The notes under the pieces: model-generated
Seen by the model: the letters and a program-made list of their open reading frames with translations, nothing else
Told to the model about the DNA's origin: nothing
Database searches by the model: none
From: Trichobilharzia regenti
Lineage: Eukaryota; Platyhelminthes; Trematoda; Strigeidida; Schistosomatidae
DNA: 64,000 nt
Assembly (NCBI GenBank): GCA_944472135.2
Contig: OX235263.1
Location: 85,344,721-85,408,720, forward strand
Direction of reading: 5' to 3'
Part shown: piece by piece, positions 22,440 to 33,916 of the stretch
How the letters are laid out: every line of letters begins with the position of its first letter
How positions within the stretch are numbered: position 1 is the stretch's first letter
Program-made: the position numbers and the translations under genes

Positions 22440-23630
22440 ATTTTATATTTTGCCAGTGATTGATTTTTCTTGGAGAGAAATATTTCTTCTCTCTGTTGGC
22501 ATGTCCACTACCTAGTACATACGCTTCGATGATGTCTGAAGGCTATTGTAGCCTTTTAGATAATATTTTTGTATTTGAAACGTGACCACTGGAATCAACT
22601 TTCACTGTGGGTCTAGATATACCCAGTTAACGAGTACCAAACAGGAGGCAATGCATGCGCTTGATACCACTGCTAGCTCCCATCAACCAATTATAAAAGA
22701 TTCATATAAAAACGTCTCTTCATACAAAGAATTCAGTTTTAGCCAATTTGGCGAGAAAACGACAGGTTTTAGAGTTGAATAGTCTGAGTTGGCATCAAAG
22801 AAGGAACAACATTTACTTGGAGGGATACATTTCACTCAAGAGCTAATAGGTTGAGACTTCCAGCGTTATGGTTAAAATGTTTTCAAATGTTACTATTCTT
22901 TCGTTGTCCCGCACCACATCGGCTCATCATCTCTCTTTTGAATCTCTTCTTCCTTTCTTCATTTCTTCTACCTTTGTGTACTACGGACAGCAAAGTCTAC
23001 CTGAAGTGCTGTACTTCTACACTGAAACTCAGTCAGTCGGCCAAAAAATATACACAAAGCAACATCACAATTGATATATGAATTCTCCTCTTACCTTGAA
23101 AAGATGTTTTAATTATCGAAAATCATCAGTTCAAGTTACGACTATAAGAAATTCGAGATCAGAGTATATCAGAGGAACTAACACAATGAGAAATGGGAAG
23201 AATTCAAATATGCACTTCACATCCCATCTACGTCTAAAGGGCTATTGAGAATTTGAGTGGTTTCAACAGATTCAGCTCCCCGATTTGAGTGAAAGGCGGG
23301 AACACCAGTTATGAGCTCAGCCCCAAACAGGTGAAACGATGTCGCTGGTTAACAAGCACCACTGCTTGAATGCGACGGCTATCCAGCTGCTGATGTCAAT
23401 CAGTCAGTAGCGCATACCATCAGGTACTGATGGTATTTTGACTTTTTTGATTGAGATATCTAATATCGAGCAGAATAATTTAAGTTTCCAGCAGTAACTA
23501 AGCTGAATTCTTACCTTGAAATTTATAAATTAGAAATTGTGAATTATAAACCTCATCTGAAGTCAGTATGAAAAACTTCCGCACTTAATTTAAAAACCAA
23601 GATTCAACACTAATGTCAAATTGGTCAACT
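22440..23630. other. No recognised feature
   Basis: No supported gene or repeat. Open frames are under 80 codons and have no domain. Confidence 0.5.
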
Positions 23631-23636
23631 CTTCTG

Positions 23637-23835
23637 TGCGTCGGTAGCACAGTGGTTAGGACTCTCGCCGACCATGCACATGGTCCAAGGTTCGAGCCCA
23701 CACCGGCGCATACCTGATATCTATGGTCGGCCTGCAAAATTTGGGCTACCGATATCCATGCTGAAAATTCCATACTTGTACCAAAAATACAGTGTGGAAT
23801 CAAGCTGTAAATCGAAAATTAAAAAAAAATAAAAT
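23637..23835 (+). mobile_element. tRNA-headed SINE, family SINE-1
   Basis: TGCGTCGGTAGCACAGTGG A box, AAGGTTCGAGCCC B box, the hairpin GACCAT/ATGGTC, the same body as 12228-12430 and an A-rich tail with AAATAA. No clear duplication was found. Confidence 0.85.
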
Positions 23836-24099
23836 CTGGTTCGTGTTGAAAAGCATTTCTAACAGCTTGGAAAACCTTAAATCTTTCACTTAAAAAAACT
23901 ATACTACTAATAAGTAGTTCATATATTTCCCAAAAAGATTTAACGTTCTTATTTATTCACTTCTATATCATTACATTTATTTCTCACACAATATGGGAAA
24001 CGTAATGACTTAGAAAGTGAATGACTCTCTCACTCCATGTTATTCCTGATTACTTTCATTTTTCTTATACATATTACATTGTGCATCATCGAATATTTA

Positions 24100-24720
24100 C
24101 GCTCATAGTTGTACAAAGGATAAAAAGGATCTCCGCGTAGCTCTTTTCTGTAACAGAGGATCGACTCTGAATACCGAGCGAAACCCACAAACCAACGCGG
24201 AAATCTTACCAAATGAGTACGAACCAAACTTTTCCTAAGCTCAGATGCGGTGGTAATCGATATGTTAAATCCTGAATTCTGCATACAAAAGAAGTTTTTT
24301 CAGTTATTAAATCCACAACGGACCTCATCTGTCTTAACACAAAAAATACGTAATTTTTGTTTTTTGTTTCTTAATTCTATTATTTTCTTCCCTCACCCCC
24401 TGTTATATTTCTAACCCTTATGGCCACTGTTGTTGACCTATTGACTCTCTTTAATCTTCAGTTGAATTCTACTCAATCTTGTAAATTATATTACGTCACT
24501 CAATTTACTTATTTAATTTTAGTTTTTACCCGATTAATGCCTTCTACATTACGTAATTTGTTATCTAAAACTTACAATTCTAATGACCTATCTATGGAAA
24601 TATTCCTTTTGTTGCTAAGATAAGTTACCATCTATATACGCGATTGTAAAGTTTGAGAATGACATCTCTGAAAAGGAGAGTAATTTTTCACTGAACGCCT
24701 TTTCTTTTATATAACTCAAT
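24100..24720 (+). pseudogene. PLE copy I: endonuclease C-terminus and 3' region
   Basis: A plus frame near 24230-24320 reads MLNPEFCIQKKFFQLLNP, the PLE terminal signature; upstream, 24170-24230 gives a YRAKPTNQRGN trace. 24330-24720 is pyrimidine-rich 3' untranslated DNA. It precedes the intact copy in the same orientation, an arrangement known for Penelope elements, where a truncated copy lies head-to-tail upstream of a longer one. Confidence 0.65.
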
Positions 24721-24972
24721 GGCGATTTTTAAATTGTTCCACACATTTACTGGAAGACGAGAAATCAGTATACACTTCAGTCGGTTGTACATAGAAGAAA
24801 TGTACCTGCCAAAGAACATGCATTTCTGAACATAAGCCCAAGAACATGAGACGAAAGACCGCATAAGCATGAACACAATGAAATTACGAGCAATCTATTG
24901 GACACACTGATTATACTGTTGAAAAATCTAAAGGTTAAAACAAATAGTCCCTTTCATAGATTTGAATAAGGC

Positions 24973-25003
24973 ATTTCGTCTTCCTTTCTTTATCGAAATT
25001 TAT
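24973..25003 (+). repeat. Short direct terminal repeat of PLE J, 5' copy
   Basis: TTTCGTCTTCCTTTCTTTAT and the following CGAAAT recur with few changes at 27777-27807, after the ORF. This is consistent with the direct terminal repeats (pLTR) of Penelope-like elements. Confidence 0.6.
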
Positions 25004-25019
25004 CAAGGGAACCAAATGT

Positions 25020-27392
25020 ATGAATTTTTTGAAAAGAAGCCTCCCTGCTCGAACTATTAAGTCACTGAATCAGGTGGCGACCATACGTTGCAGAATATCT
25101 AGAGAATCAACAAAGATCAGGTTCTATGAACAGTGTTTGCAAACTGGTTGTTTCCCACGGCAGTTCCTGAAACAAGTGCGATCCGCTAAACTCCCACCTT
25201 CTCAAAAGAATCTCCGTCGAATAACTAAATCTCACATCGAATCGTCATACCAGTATATCTCCGAATTGAAATCTCGTCTGGCTACCTATGATACCCTACT
25301 AAGTGAGCTTAATATTATCTGCTGGCTTAAATTCATGAACTTTATCAAAGAGCTGCAATCAAAAACATCCGAGGATTATGAAACTCAGCTGACAAAAGCG
25401 TTGGTGAAAGAGAAGCTAATTGAAGAATTTCCAGAAGCACCTGAACGCTACGTTTGTAACCTATCAAAATTACAATTAAACAAAATCGAATTAGAAGCCT
25501 TATCTCTAGGATTCAAGTTTCACGTCCCCAAGAAGCACATCAGTCGTATAGACACAGAAGCACAATTCGAGCACTTATACCATCAACTCTACGACCTGAA
25601 GCCCTTAGACGAAGATAAAAGAGGATGGCTAAAGTCTAAACTTGTTGATATTGCTAACCAATACCACATATCACCAATGGAGAAGCAGAAGATGCTGACC
25701 AAAGAGCATAGAAAAGCTCTGAAGAAACTATATGAAAACGATGAAATCGTCATATTTAGACCTGACAAAGGCTCTGGGGTTGTTATAATGAACAAAGCTG
25801 ATTATATACATAAAATGATGACAATTCTAAACGACAAAGAAAAATTCCAAGTAGACAACAAAAAAGATGCCACAACGTCATTTGAAAATAAAGTTAATAA
25901 ATGTCTCAAAGAACTTCTAATGAAGAAACTAATCAACAGCGAAACATATAATAAACTGAAGTCAAAAGGTGGACGCCTGCTGTCTATGTACGGCCTACCA
26001 AAAATTCATAAAGCAAATGTGCCATTAAGACCAATCTTGTCAATGATTGACTCACCATGCCACAGCCTAGCTCGATGGTTAGCTGATTCTATAGAGCCCA
26101 TTCGAATTAAATTTGCAACCCACAGCCTGAAGGATAGTTATCAATTTTCCAAGGAAGTTGACAATATCGACGTATCAGACAAACTCATGGTATCGTATGA
26201 CGTGACCTCCTTGTTTACAAATGTACCAATGATGGAAACAATTGATATAATTTGTAAACAAACGGATCTACTACCATTAACGGAAACAGAGATGAAGCGA
26301 CTTCTACTGCTCTGCACAAAAGATATACAATTCAAATTCAACAATCAACTTTACCGACAAACCGACGGGGTCGCGATGGGTTCGCCTCTGGGACCTATCC
26401 TGGCTGATATCTTCATGGGCTACCTTGAGCAAACACAACTAAGTTCTGCTATCAATGAAACTACCTACTATCGCCGATATGTTGATGACACATTTGTTGT
26501 TTGCCACGATATGGATCACGCATCGGCACTATATGATCGCCTAAATGAGATACATCCAAATATCAAATTCACCATGGAATATGAACATAATAATGAGTTC
26601 AATCTCCTGGATCTAAATGTAAAAAGAACAAACGAAGGCATGGTCGAAAAGTCCATCTATAGAAAAGAAACCTGGACTGGACAATATCCTCACTATAACA
26701 GCTTTTGTCCCATAAGCTATAAACGTGGATTAGTGAGGACTTTGTATGACAGAGCCAGGAAGCTATGTTCACCAAACAGGGTCGAAGAAGAACTAGTTTT
26801 CGTCGAGAAATGCCTAAGGGAAAATGGATACCCTAAGGGATTTATTCAGAAGTACAGCAGAGAAAAAGATGAGAAAGAAAAGTATCCAACTGTAGAAAAG
26901 AAAAAAGTGTTTATCTGTCTACCATACAAAGGAGATGCAGTGTCACAAAAGATTGACAAAAGACTGAAAGGTGCAATAAATAGAAGCTTCCCAGCAGCAA
27001 AACTCATAACAGTATACAGCACCACTCCTTCTTTAATACGCTCAAAACTGGATAAATACCCTGCTGATGTCACCTCCAACTGCGTTTATGAATTCACGTG
27101 CACTTGCGGGAGCAAGTACATTGGAAGGACAGAAAGAAGGGCTTCTATCCGGTTTTCTGAACATATTCCCAAAAACCTGTGCCTGAAAGGAAGCAGATAT
27201 TCCCAGAGTGCAATTACCAGACACATTATCGATACCGGACATCTCGTAGAGATTTCCAAGTCCTTCAAAATATTAAATAGACAAAGGACAGCAAATTTAC
27301 TACGATTTGCCGAAGCAATCGCAATCAAAAGACTTAAACCAGACTTATGCATACAGAAAGAGAGTGTGATTAACCTCTCACTCCCTTGGTAA
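25020..27392 (+). CDS. Penelope-like retrotransposon protein: reverse transcriptase with GIY-YIG endonuclease (copy J)
   Basis: An unbroken 790-residue frame. An N-terminal basic helical region (1-120) leads to the PLE signature FRPDKGSGVVIMNKADY (about 245-262). RT motif A is SYDVTSLFTNVP (Asp 394), motif B AMGSPLGPILADIF (from 452) and motif C RYVDDTF (YVDD 487-490). Motif D and the thumb follow to about 625. After a linker comes GIY-YIG: CVYEFTCTCG, then KYIGRTERR (YIG 700-702), a conserved Arg and Glu-His, and the C-terminal LCIQKES. The length fits full Penelope proteins. The RT primes at a nick made by the nuclease. All catalytic residues are present, so the copy may be recent or active. 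The ATG at 25020 is the first in frame; short direct repeats flank it. Confidence 0.95.
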   Translation: MNFLKRSLPARTIKSLNQVATIRCRISRESTKIRFYEQCLQTGCFPRQFLKQVRSAKLPPSQKNLRRITKSHIESSYQYISELKSRLATYDTLLSELNIICWLKFMNFIKELQSKTSEDYETQLTKALVKEKLIEEFPEAPERYVCNLSKLQLNKIELEALSLGFKFHVPKKHISRIDTEAQFEHLYHQLYDLKPLDEDKRGWLKSKLVDIANQYHISPMEKQKMLTKEHRKALKKLYENDEIVIFRPDKGSGVVIMNKADYIHKMMTILNDKEKFQVDNKKDATTSFENKVNKCLKELLMKKLINSETYNKLKSKGGRLLSMYGLPKIHKANVPLRPILSMIDSPCHSLARWLADSIEPIRIKFATHSLKDSYQFSKEVDNIDVSDKLMVSYDVTSLFTNVPMMETIDIICKQTDLLPLTETEMKRLLLLCTKDIQFKFNNQLYRQTDGVAMGSPLGPILADIFMGYLEQTQLSSAINETTYYRRYVDDTFVVCHDMDHASALYDRLNEIHPNIKFTMEYEHNNEFNLLDLNVKRTNEGMVEKSIYRKETWTGQYPHYNSFCPISYKRGLVRTLYDRARKLCSPNRVEEELVFVEKCLRENGYPKGFIQKYSREKDEKEKYPTVEKKKVFICLPYKGDAVSQKIDKRLKGAINRSFPAAKLITVYSTTPSLIRSKLDKYPADVTSNCVYEFTCTCGSKYIGRTERRASIRFSEHIPKNLCLKGSRYSQSAITRHIIDTGHLVEISKSFKILNRQRTANLLRFAEAIAIKRLKPDLCIQKESVINLSLPW

Positions 27393-27714
27393 CAGAATTT
27401 TGATTTTGATTAGTCACCTAATTCAGTGATCTCAACTCACTGAACAAATCCTAATCTCATAAACTGTAACCGTTTTTGTTTCTTGAGTTGCTATGTGAAC
27501 CTAAAAGCTAACACTGTTCTGTTAATCAATTTTTTCTGTTTTCTCTCTTACCCCTCCCCCTCTTTTCAACTTTAAAAGCGTATAAATTGATGATGAAAAC
27601 TTAAACTAAAAACATTGCAATGCTTTCATTTAGATGCGTCAATTTTATAGTATCTCTTTTCTACCACCACTCGAACATTAAAGAATGTTATTATCATCTA
27701 TATAACCATTGTAA

Positions 27715-27785
27715 TTTCAGGTAGTCTGCAGCTGATGAGAACATGTGAAATAGAATGATATCATTATATACTGCAAATTTCGTCT
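27715..27785 (+). ncRNA. Hammerhead-like motif at the PLE J 3' end (tentative)
   Basis: GCAG then CTGATGA, eight nucleotides, GAAA, a near-palindromic stem around ATGATATCAT, then ATA and CTGC. Stem I (GCAG/CTGC) and a long stem III can form with one mismatch, and both core boxes are present. Stem II (GAACATGT) does not pair well, which weakens the call. Hammerhead motifs have been reported in Penelope-like elements in general. Confidence 0.4.
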
Positions 27786-27807
27786 TCCTTCCTTTATCGA
27801 AATGCAT

Positions 27808-28424
27808 GACAATTACTCAGTTACATAAAACAAAGGTATATACTTAGTAATGATCAATCATATTTAAATAGGTCAAGTAGTCCATGGTAAGCGAGATGGT
27901 TGAAGTCTATTGTTTTCGGTACATATAGTTTAGGCTGTATGCGATGATTAATCCAAAGTGCTTCCATCACCTTCAATATCCAACCTTGAATTAGAGTTAT
28001 GCGATGAAATAATTGTGAAACAGTCAATAATATTGATTTTGTGACCTGACATTAATAAGTGCTTTGCAATGGATGATGATGATGATGATGATGCTGGATT
28101 TCTATTCACATTAATCGCATTGGGATTTTCTATATGATTTAGTAGCCATTTTGGAAGATGTTCTTTTCGACGACATTGGAACATTCTGTTGGTTCTACCT
28201 ATGTAGGTGTCACCGCAACAACTACAGGTGAGCTTGTAGATACAGTTTGAAGTAGAGTCCACAGAATTTTGTCCTTTAATCGTAGGTACACGGATTGAAA
28301 ATTTTCGGGATGTGAGAGAAAGAGATTCGGCGTAGAATGTGCGTTTGATGGCTGACCGAAGTCTTTGAGCTGTCAACCTTCGCCTACCATGGACTACTTG
28401 ACCTATCTTAATATGATTGGTCAT
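27808..28424 (-). pseudogene. PLE copy K: GIY-YIG fragment with polyserine tract
   Basis: Minus frame 28424-27948: linker RLTAQRLRSAIKRTF, then YKLTCSCCG, DTYIGRTNRMFQCRRKEH, an in-frame (ATC)n tract at 28072-28092 giving seven serines, and SGHKINIIDCFTII. The terminal signature (RIQPKLYVPKTIDF) is in another frame, so the copy is shifted. It joins an oppositely oriented PLE 3' end at about 28385. The mirror copy is 49055-50100. RT is absent. Confidence 0.85.
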
Positions 28425-28580
28425 TATTAAGTATGTACATTTGCTTTACGTAACTGAGTAATTGTCATGCATTTTATATCATTTTATTATTGTGAACCAT
28501 GCTAGTTGTGTAAAGCGATTGTAGAGAAACTATGAAATGAAGATATCATCTCGCGAAATTTGTCTTCGAAATGTCCTATT
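28385..28580 (+). mobile_element. PLE-I 3' untranslated end, head to head with copy K
   Basis: Begins at ACCATGGACTACTTGACC and ends with the conserved CGCGAAATTTGTCTTCG block, as at 36405-36850. The junction to copy K at about 28380 occurs identically in the right arm (about 49100, inverted). Confidence 0.7.
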
Positions 28581-28589
28581 CAAGAAAAA

Positions 28590-28805
28590 AAATACTTACG
28601 AATTGACGTGGGTAGTTGTGGCTGATTGTTCTAGGCCCTCTACTTCTAACTGTCGGGCGAATGGTTCGAACCCATCTCCGCCTATCAGTGTTTCACCAGT
28701 CATATAGTATGATTGGGTCTCGCAGAACAGATGCACAGCTCCTTGCCAAATACACAGGATTGCAAGTAGTTGTTGATTATTGAAATGCAAAAGAAAAGCG
28801 AAACG
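28590..28805 (-). other. Possible tRNA-like SINE piece
   Basis: On the minus strand a B-box-like GGGTTCGAACCATTC lies at about 28660-28680. No good A box or tail is seen. It is mirrored at 48674-48890. Confidence 0.35.
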
Positions 28806-29156
28806 TGTTGCAACAGAAGACAAGAGTGAGGCAACAGATCGTTTATTGAGGAAATCAAGAGATATTTATAGATTTTTATGTACATTATTATTCGTTATTA
28901 TTAGCAGAGAAACAATGTATTCTGATTGGTTGTTTTCTCACTTAAAGTTAGTTAATCTTTCATCGCCTTATGGCCGTTTCTTTGATGATCGGACCATATC
29001 TCTGCGAATCGTATCCTCCCACGCAAAGTCTGCTGTGACTTTTTTTGCTGAGTTCGTCTTTGTTCTTGTTTTTTCTCTCATGACCAAGATATGGGACATA
29101 AACATTGACGTAAATTGTTGTCTAGCAATTTGAGCTAGCAGACAGCTCTTATCACA
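28806..29156 (-). mobile_element. Solo LTR, family LTR-B (left arm)
   Basis: 351 bp with TGT...ACA ends in element sense, flanked by perfect 4-bp AACG (28802-28805 and 29157-29160). It is the mirror of 48323-48673, whose flanks are the complementary CGTT, so both descend from one insertion copied by the inverted duplication. TATAAATA and AATAAA lie in order in element sense. Confidence 0.85.
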
Positions 29157-29285
29157 AACGTGTCAATGTCAATTCACCATTCATTGGTGATATTCCACTA
29201 CTAGCCAATTATTAACCAAATGATAACTTCTTATCTATCAGCAAGTTATAATTTTTTTGAAGTTGGCAATATACTAAGGAATCAT

Positions 29286-29520
29286 TTTTTTTCCTTCACG
29301 TTCCCCAGTGGAACATAGGGCTTCAAGCTAGTGGCTTGAAGTTTCTGTAGCAGTGTTTATTTTACAGGATGGGGTTGCTAGCCTCATACCCAACCTTTCC
29401 TCATTACAAGCATTATTTCTGGCTTAGCGAGGTAAAGGAGTGCGTCCTGTGGCCGGGGATCGAACCCCGGATCATGTGCATGGTCGGCGAGCGTCCTAAC
29501 CACTATACCACCGACGCACT
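29286..29520 (-). mobile_element. SINE-2 (left arm)
   Basis: Minus strand: GTGCGTCGGTGGTATAGTGG head, B box GGGGTTCGATCCCCGG with a 6-bp T-arm-like stem, body, CTTGAAGCCCTATGTTCC and an A tail. 12-bp duplications CTAAGGAATCAT lie at 29274-29285 and 29521-29532. Mirror of 47959-48193. Confidence 0.9.
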
Positions 29521-29559
29521 CTAAGGAATCATGGTAACAGGCATTTCATGATAATTATC

Positions 29560-30752
29560 AATAGTTGTGATTATAATCATAGTTAAATGTCAAGTGGCAA
29601 AACAAATTAATGTCATGTATATAGAATAATTCATAGGATGTATGGAGCTTGGAAGGAGTGTGCAATTATAGGATTAGTAGGCAAATGGAATAAAATAAAA
29701 ACGTCACGTAACACTGTGTGAAATTTGATAACAGAGAATTTAATGTTGCAAAACAGAATCTATTTAGAATGACAAGTGTAACGAGTGAAATAATACCGAG
29801 GACAATTCAAAGTGAGAGTAGTAATAGTAACAATTGACGTAATAAAAGAAGAGTGCACAAATTGAATAGACAAAATGAAAAAAAAAATGGAAAATTGGTA
29901 GAGCCGAAATATGATTAGGGATCACTATACTTTAGCATAGAGGGATTAAGACCATGAAAGTTGGAACGGGTTGAACGAGCTTTTTCTGTACACAGAGATC
30001 TGACTTTTCTGTTTCGATATCCAAAATTCCAGCAATACAGATGAGTCGGGTACGTAGTGATTTGGGTAAATTACTTTTTGCCTTGTAGATGACTTTAAAG
30101 ATGGAGGCTATAGAGATACGGTGATCAGTATCGATCAAATGTTCAATGATTGCGCTTCTTATTGTTCCGCTTCCACCTCTTCGCAACAAACATGCATGAT
30201 AGTGGTTTTGCAGCCTCTTGGATAAAACGCGAGTCAAACGGCCGATATACCTAGCTCCACACGAGCAGGTGAATTGATAAACACACATAGAGTTGGTCAA
30301 CAGAGGGATCTTGTCCTTCAGATTATTGAACAGTAATGGTCGACTGGTAGATGCTATTCTCAAAGATGCAACAGGGAATGTTCTTTTCAGAGACTGTGAT
30401 CTCCTTTTCATGATATCGGAAGCCTATGAATTTCAAGCTCATGTAAAGTATTTTCTTGGGTACCATTGATAAGTCACATTTCATAGGATTTGAATGTATA
30501 TTCTTGTCTATAAAACGTAGTGGAATCCATTTTCTATTAGGATTTTTCTCAAAAGATTTAGCTCACCCTCTACAGTATTAGGGCTATATATGCGACTGGC
30601 AAATACGAGTGACAAGCGACCGGATCAGGTTTCGTATTTGACCAATGGGTACCCAGCTGTAGAAATTTTTCAGTTGACCATTCCATGACAGCTTTCGATA
30701 AATCAATCTCTTCAGAGTTCCATTGGTTCTGTACATTCTATGAATTATAGGA
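29560..30752 (-). pseudogene. PLE copy L: RT thumb remnant and GIY-YIG domain
   Basis: Minus frame 30411-29932: KRTFPVASLR, CVYQFTCSCG, ARYIGRLTRVLSKRL, the HLIDTDHRIS and FKVIYKAKSNLPKSLR blocks, and LCVQKKLVQP at the end, so the nuclease is intact apart from its start. Upstream, 30745-30590 gives TNGTLKRLIYRKLSWNGQ and the thumb, ending in a stop. A broken stretch of about 170 bp lies between them. The palm with YVDD is missing. It is nearly identical to the mirror copy 46731-47548. 29560-29930 is its 3' untranslated region. Confidence 0.88.
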
Positions 30753-33727
30753 GCTCTTAATGTTAGGACACTTTGCCAAATAGGACAACAAGCATCACTA
30801 GCCAAGACCCTGGCATCACGAGCCATTGATGTATGCTGTGTTTCAGAAACACGCATACAAGACCCAAGTGTGGTTATTCACCTAACCCCACCTGGCCAAC
30901 AGGTTGAATCTGCAAAATTCACCTTGAGGGTGTCAGGAGATGCCACAGCTAGTTCACGAGGATTAGCTGGCGTAGGGATAGCTTTGAGTACTAGGGCAGA
31001 AAAGACATTGCTTGACTGGATCCCGGTAGATAGCCGAATGTGTGCTGTCCGCCTGAACGGATCAGTAAGAAGGAGGAAGGACTGCACTACTCGCCGATGC
31101 CTTTTCGTAATCTCCGCCTACGCCCCCACTGACTGCAGTTCAGATGAAACGAAGGATGAGTTCTACCAAAAGCTGTCTAGTTTGGTGGAAAGGCTAAACG
31201 CTCAGACATAGTCGTTCTAGCTGGTGACTTTAACGCTCAAGTAGGGAAATTGTGTCAATCTGAGAAGGATGTCGGTGGCACCTATGGAGTTCCGTGCCAG
31301 CGAACCGACAACGGTGACCGTCTCCTACAGTTCTGCTCTGATAATCATTTGTTTCTTGTAAGCACTAACTTTAAACACAAGGAGAGACACTGTTTGACTT
31401 GGAGACCCCCTTCATCAAACCAACGCTGGACACAAATAGACCACATAGCAATAAGCTATCGTTGGCGTGGGTCGGTAGGAGATTGTCGCTCCTTCTGGAA
31501 CACGTGCGTAGATACCGACCATGCACTGGTCCGCGCTCGGGTGTGCTTACGACTGAACGGACGTAGGAAACAGCTGGCGGTAAAACCATCACGTCCCCAG
31601 CTCGATCAGGAAACTAAATCCGTATTTCAGGAAGAACTAGCTAAACACATATCTGTGTTCGACAGCTGTGCTCACCCTGAAGAAGCTTGGAAAAATATCC
31701 AGGCAGCCATAGATACAGCTGTAAAAGCTGTGAATAAGGTAAACCCAAAGGTGAGTAAAAACCACTGGATCTCCACCGCCTCATCCGAACTGATAGATGC
31801 TAGAAGACTTATTCCGGCGAGCTCCGAATTCAATGAGGAGCGAAAGCTGCACAAGAGGAAACTTACGAAAAGTCTCCGCAAGGACCGTGAACAGTGGTGG
31901 GCGACAAAAGCCAAAGAGATGGAGAAAGCTTCGAGGATAGGCAACACCAGGCAACTCTTTGGACTCATCAGGGAAACGGGTGGGAGAAGACAAATCATCA
32001 GTGAGACAATCTCGGAAAAAAATGGCACTATAATTAGCTCCCAGGATAGACGACTGGATCGTTGGAAAGAGCATTATGAGGAGCAGTTTAATTTGCCCAC
32101 AGCCACGCTCAACCTTCCGAGCATCCAACACCTCCCTGAATGGGATATAAACACAGGTCCTCCGTCACTAACTGAGGTTACTAAAGCTGTCACCAATCTG
32201 AAACTAGGCAAAGCAGCGGGACCTGATGGAATGACTCCAGAGGTATTTAAGTACGGTGGAGACAGCTTACTGTCCGGATTAACTGAGGTACTAGGCAGCG
32301 TCTGGGAATCAGAAGAAGTCCCATCGGGTTGGTGTAAGTCACTGATTATCCCCATATACAAGAAGGGAGACAAGTCTTCCTGTGATAATCACAGAGGGAT
32401 TAGCTTGACTAATATAGTATCTAAAGTCTTAGGCTCAATAATCATGCGTAGACTGAGTGGTGCTCGGGAAGCACAAACACGAGAGAGCCAGGCAGGCTTT
32501 AGACCAGGAAGAGGGTGTATTGATCATATCTTCACCCTCCGACAGATTCTAGAACATAGGCATTCCTACCGGCGTCCAACAGTCATTATATTTCTTGACC
32601 TAAAGGCAGCATTCGACTCTGTCGATCGGGAAGTTCTCTGGAGATGCTTGGCTGTAAAGGGAATTCCGAGAAAATATATTGCACTGATTAAGGCACTCTA
32701 CTCGTACTCATACAGCCAGGTGAGGGCTTACGGCGAGCTGTCATCTGAACTGATGACGACCAGTGGTGTCCGTCAAGGATGCCCATTATCTCCTTTTCTA
32801 TTCAACTTCATCATAGATGTGTTAATGGACTTAACCCTAGGTGACTTCAGCGACTCAGGGATTGACTTGCTACCGGGGAATAATCTCGTTGACTTGGAAT
32901 ATGCAGACGATATAGTCCTTCTAGGCGAAGACGCTGACGAAATGCAGAGTCTTCTAAACACCTTGAGCCGCAATCTACGAATGTTTGGCATGCGATTCGC
33001 TCCCGCCAAATGCAAGATGATGTTACAGGACTGGACTACATCGACGCCTAGTTTAAAAATAGGAAGTGAAGTGGTAGAGCACGTTGACCGCTTCACTTAT
33101 TTGGGAAGTACCATCAGCCCCAACGGGCTGATCTCTGACGAAATCTCAGCACGAATACAAGGGGCTCGTTTCGCATTTGTTAGTTTACGCCGACTCTGGC
33201 GTAGACGAGATGTTCGACTATCGACCAAAGGGCGGGTGTACTGCTCATCAGTCCGCTCCGTCCTCCTTTATGGTTGTGAGACCTGGCCACTGAGAGTGGA
33301 AGACATGAAAAGACTAGCTGTCTTTGATCATAGGTGCCTGCGTTCTATTTCCCGTGTAAAGTGGCATAATAAGGTGAGCAACATGGAGGTTAGGCGTAGA
33401 GTTCTAGGTAAACAGGGGAAATCAATCGACGAAGTCGTGAAGCTACAAAGACTGAGATGGTTAGGACATGTGTTACGTATGCCAAGCCATCGCCTCCCTC
33501 GACGAGCAATGTTAGCGGATATAGGGTCAGGCTGGAAAAAAGCTAGCGGCGGTCAAACAAAAACTTGGCATCAGTCAATGAAATCCACAACAGTTGGTCT
33601 AAGCCACGTAGGAAGGTGTAGACTTCCAGGCTGGGGTCCTCGGGACGGTAAAAATCTATGGTTGGAAACAATTGGTGACATGGCTCAAAATCGTTCTCAG
33701 TGGCGCAGATGCATCCACTCCCTGTGA
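30753..33727 (+). pseudogene. RTE-2 endonuclease / reverse transcriptase, one frameshift
   Basis: The frame opens at the 5' break (ALNVRTLCQIGQQA) with the APE-type endonuclease: VSETRIQD (Glu), then, after a one-base frameshift near 31190-31200, VLAGDFNAQVG, WTQIDHI and TDHALV. The RT follows: KAAGPDGMTPEVFK, IPIYKKGDKSSCDNHRGIS, GFRPGRGCID, motif A FLDLKAAFDSVDR, motif B VRQGCPLSPFLFN and motif C EYADDIVLL (YADD at 32900-32911). The C-terminus has LYGCETWPLR and RLRWLGHVLRM. About 990 codons in all, the usual size for RTE proteins. Only the frameshift and missing start prevent translation. It would copy its RNA at a nicked target. Among schistosome elements it looks most like RTE-clade members. 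Confidence 0.9.
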
Positions 33728-33916
33728 CTTATGATCTTCAATGAAACTGTTTTGTATTTCTTTATTACTCCTTTGTCTCACACCTCTGCTCACTGTTTCT
33801 ATTATGCTTTTCTTGTACTTTCTTCTCTTGCTTCGCGTGCTACACGGAATGTGGCGACTTGAACTTCCGCACATTTGTGCAAAGTTCTATGTCGAAAACA
33901 GAGAGACAGACAGACT
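30753..33916 (+). mobile_element. RTE-like non-LTR retrotransposon (family RTE-2), nearly complete
   Basis: Endonuclease-RT coding region (30753-33727) followed by about 190 bp of 3' sequence ending in a short (CAGA)n tail at 33895-33916. RTE-clade elements typically end in short tandem repeats instead of poly(A). The 5' end cuts into the left-arm PLE at 30752 and the 3' end meets arm sequence at 33917. No clean target duplication is visible. The same spot in the right arm holds different DNA (45350-46730). Tail-end copies occur at 46060, 57705, 58605, 59267 and 60960. Confidence 0.85.

Noticed and set aside
24030..24284. 84-codon minus-strand frame
   Set aside because: It opposes a plus-strand PLE C-terminal remnant whose LNPEFCIQKK signature is more convincing.
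26141..27352. Several minus-strand frames of 66-88 codons under the intact PLE gene
   Set aside because: They are shadows of the 790-codon plus-strand frame.
28495..28570. Hammerhead in the PLE-I 3' end
   Set aside because: A short hairpin GTAG/CTAC followed by GAAA exists in copies at 11600, 28530 and 50165, but the CUGANGA box is absent.
31371..33096. Minus-strand frames up to 118 codons under RTE-2
   Set aside because: They are shadows of the RTE-2 coding strand; no independent motif.
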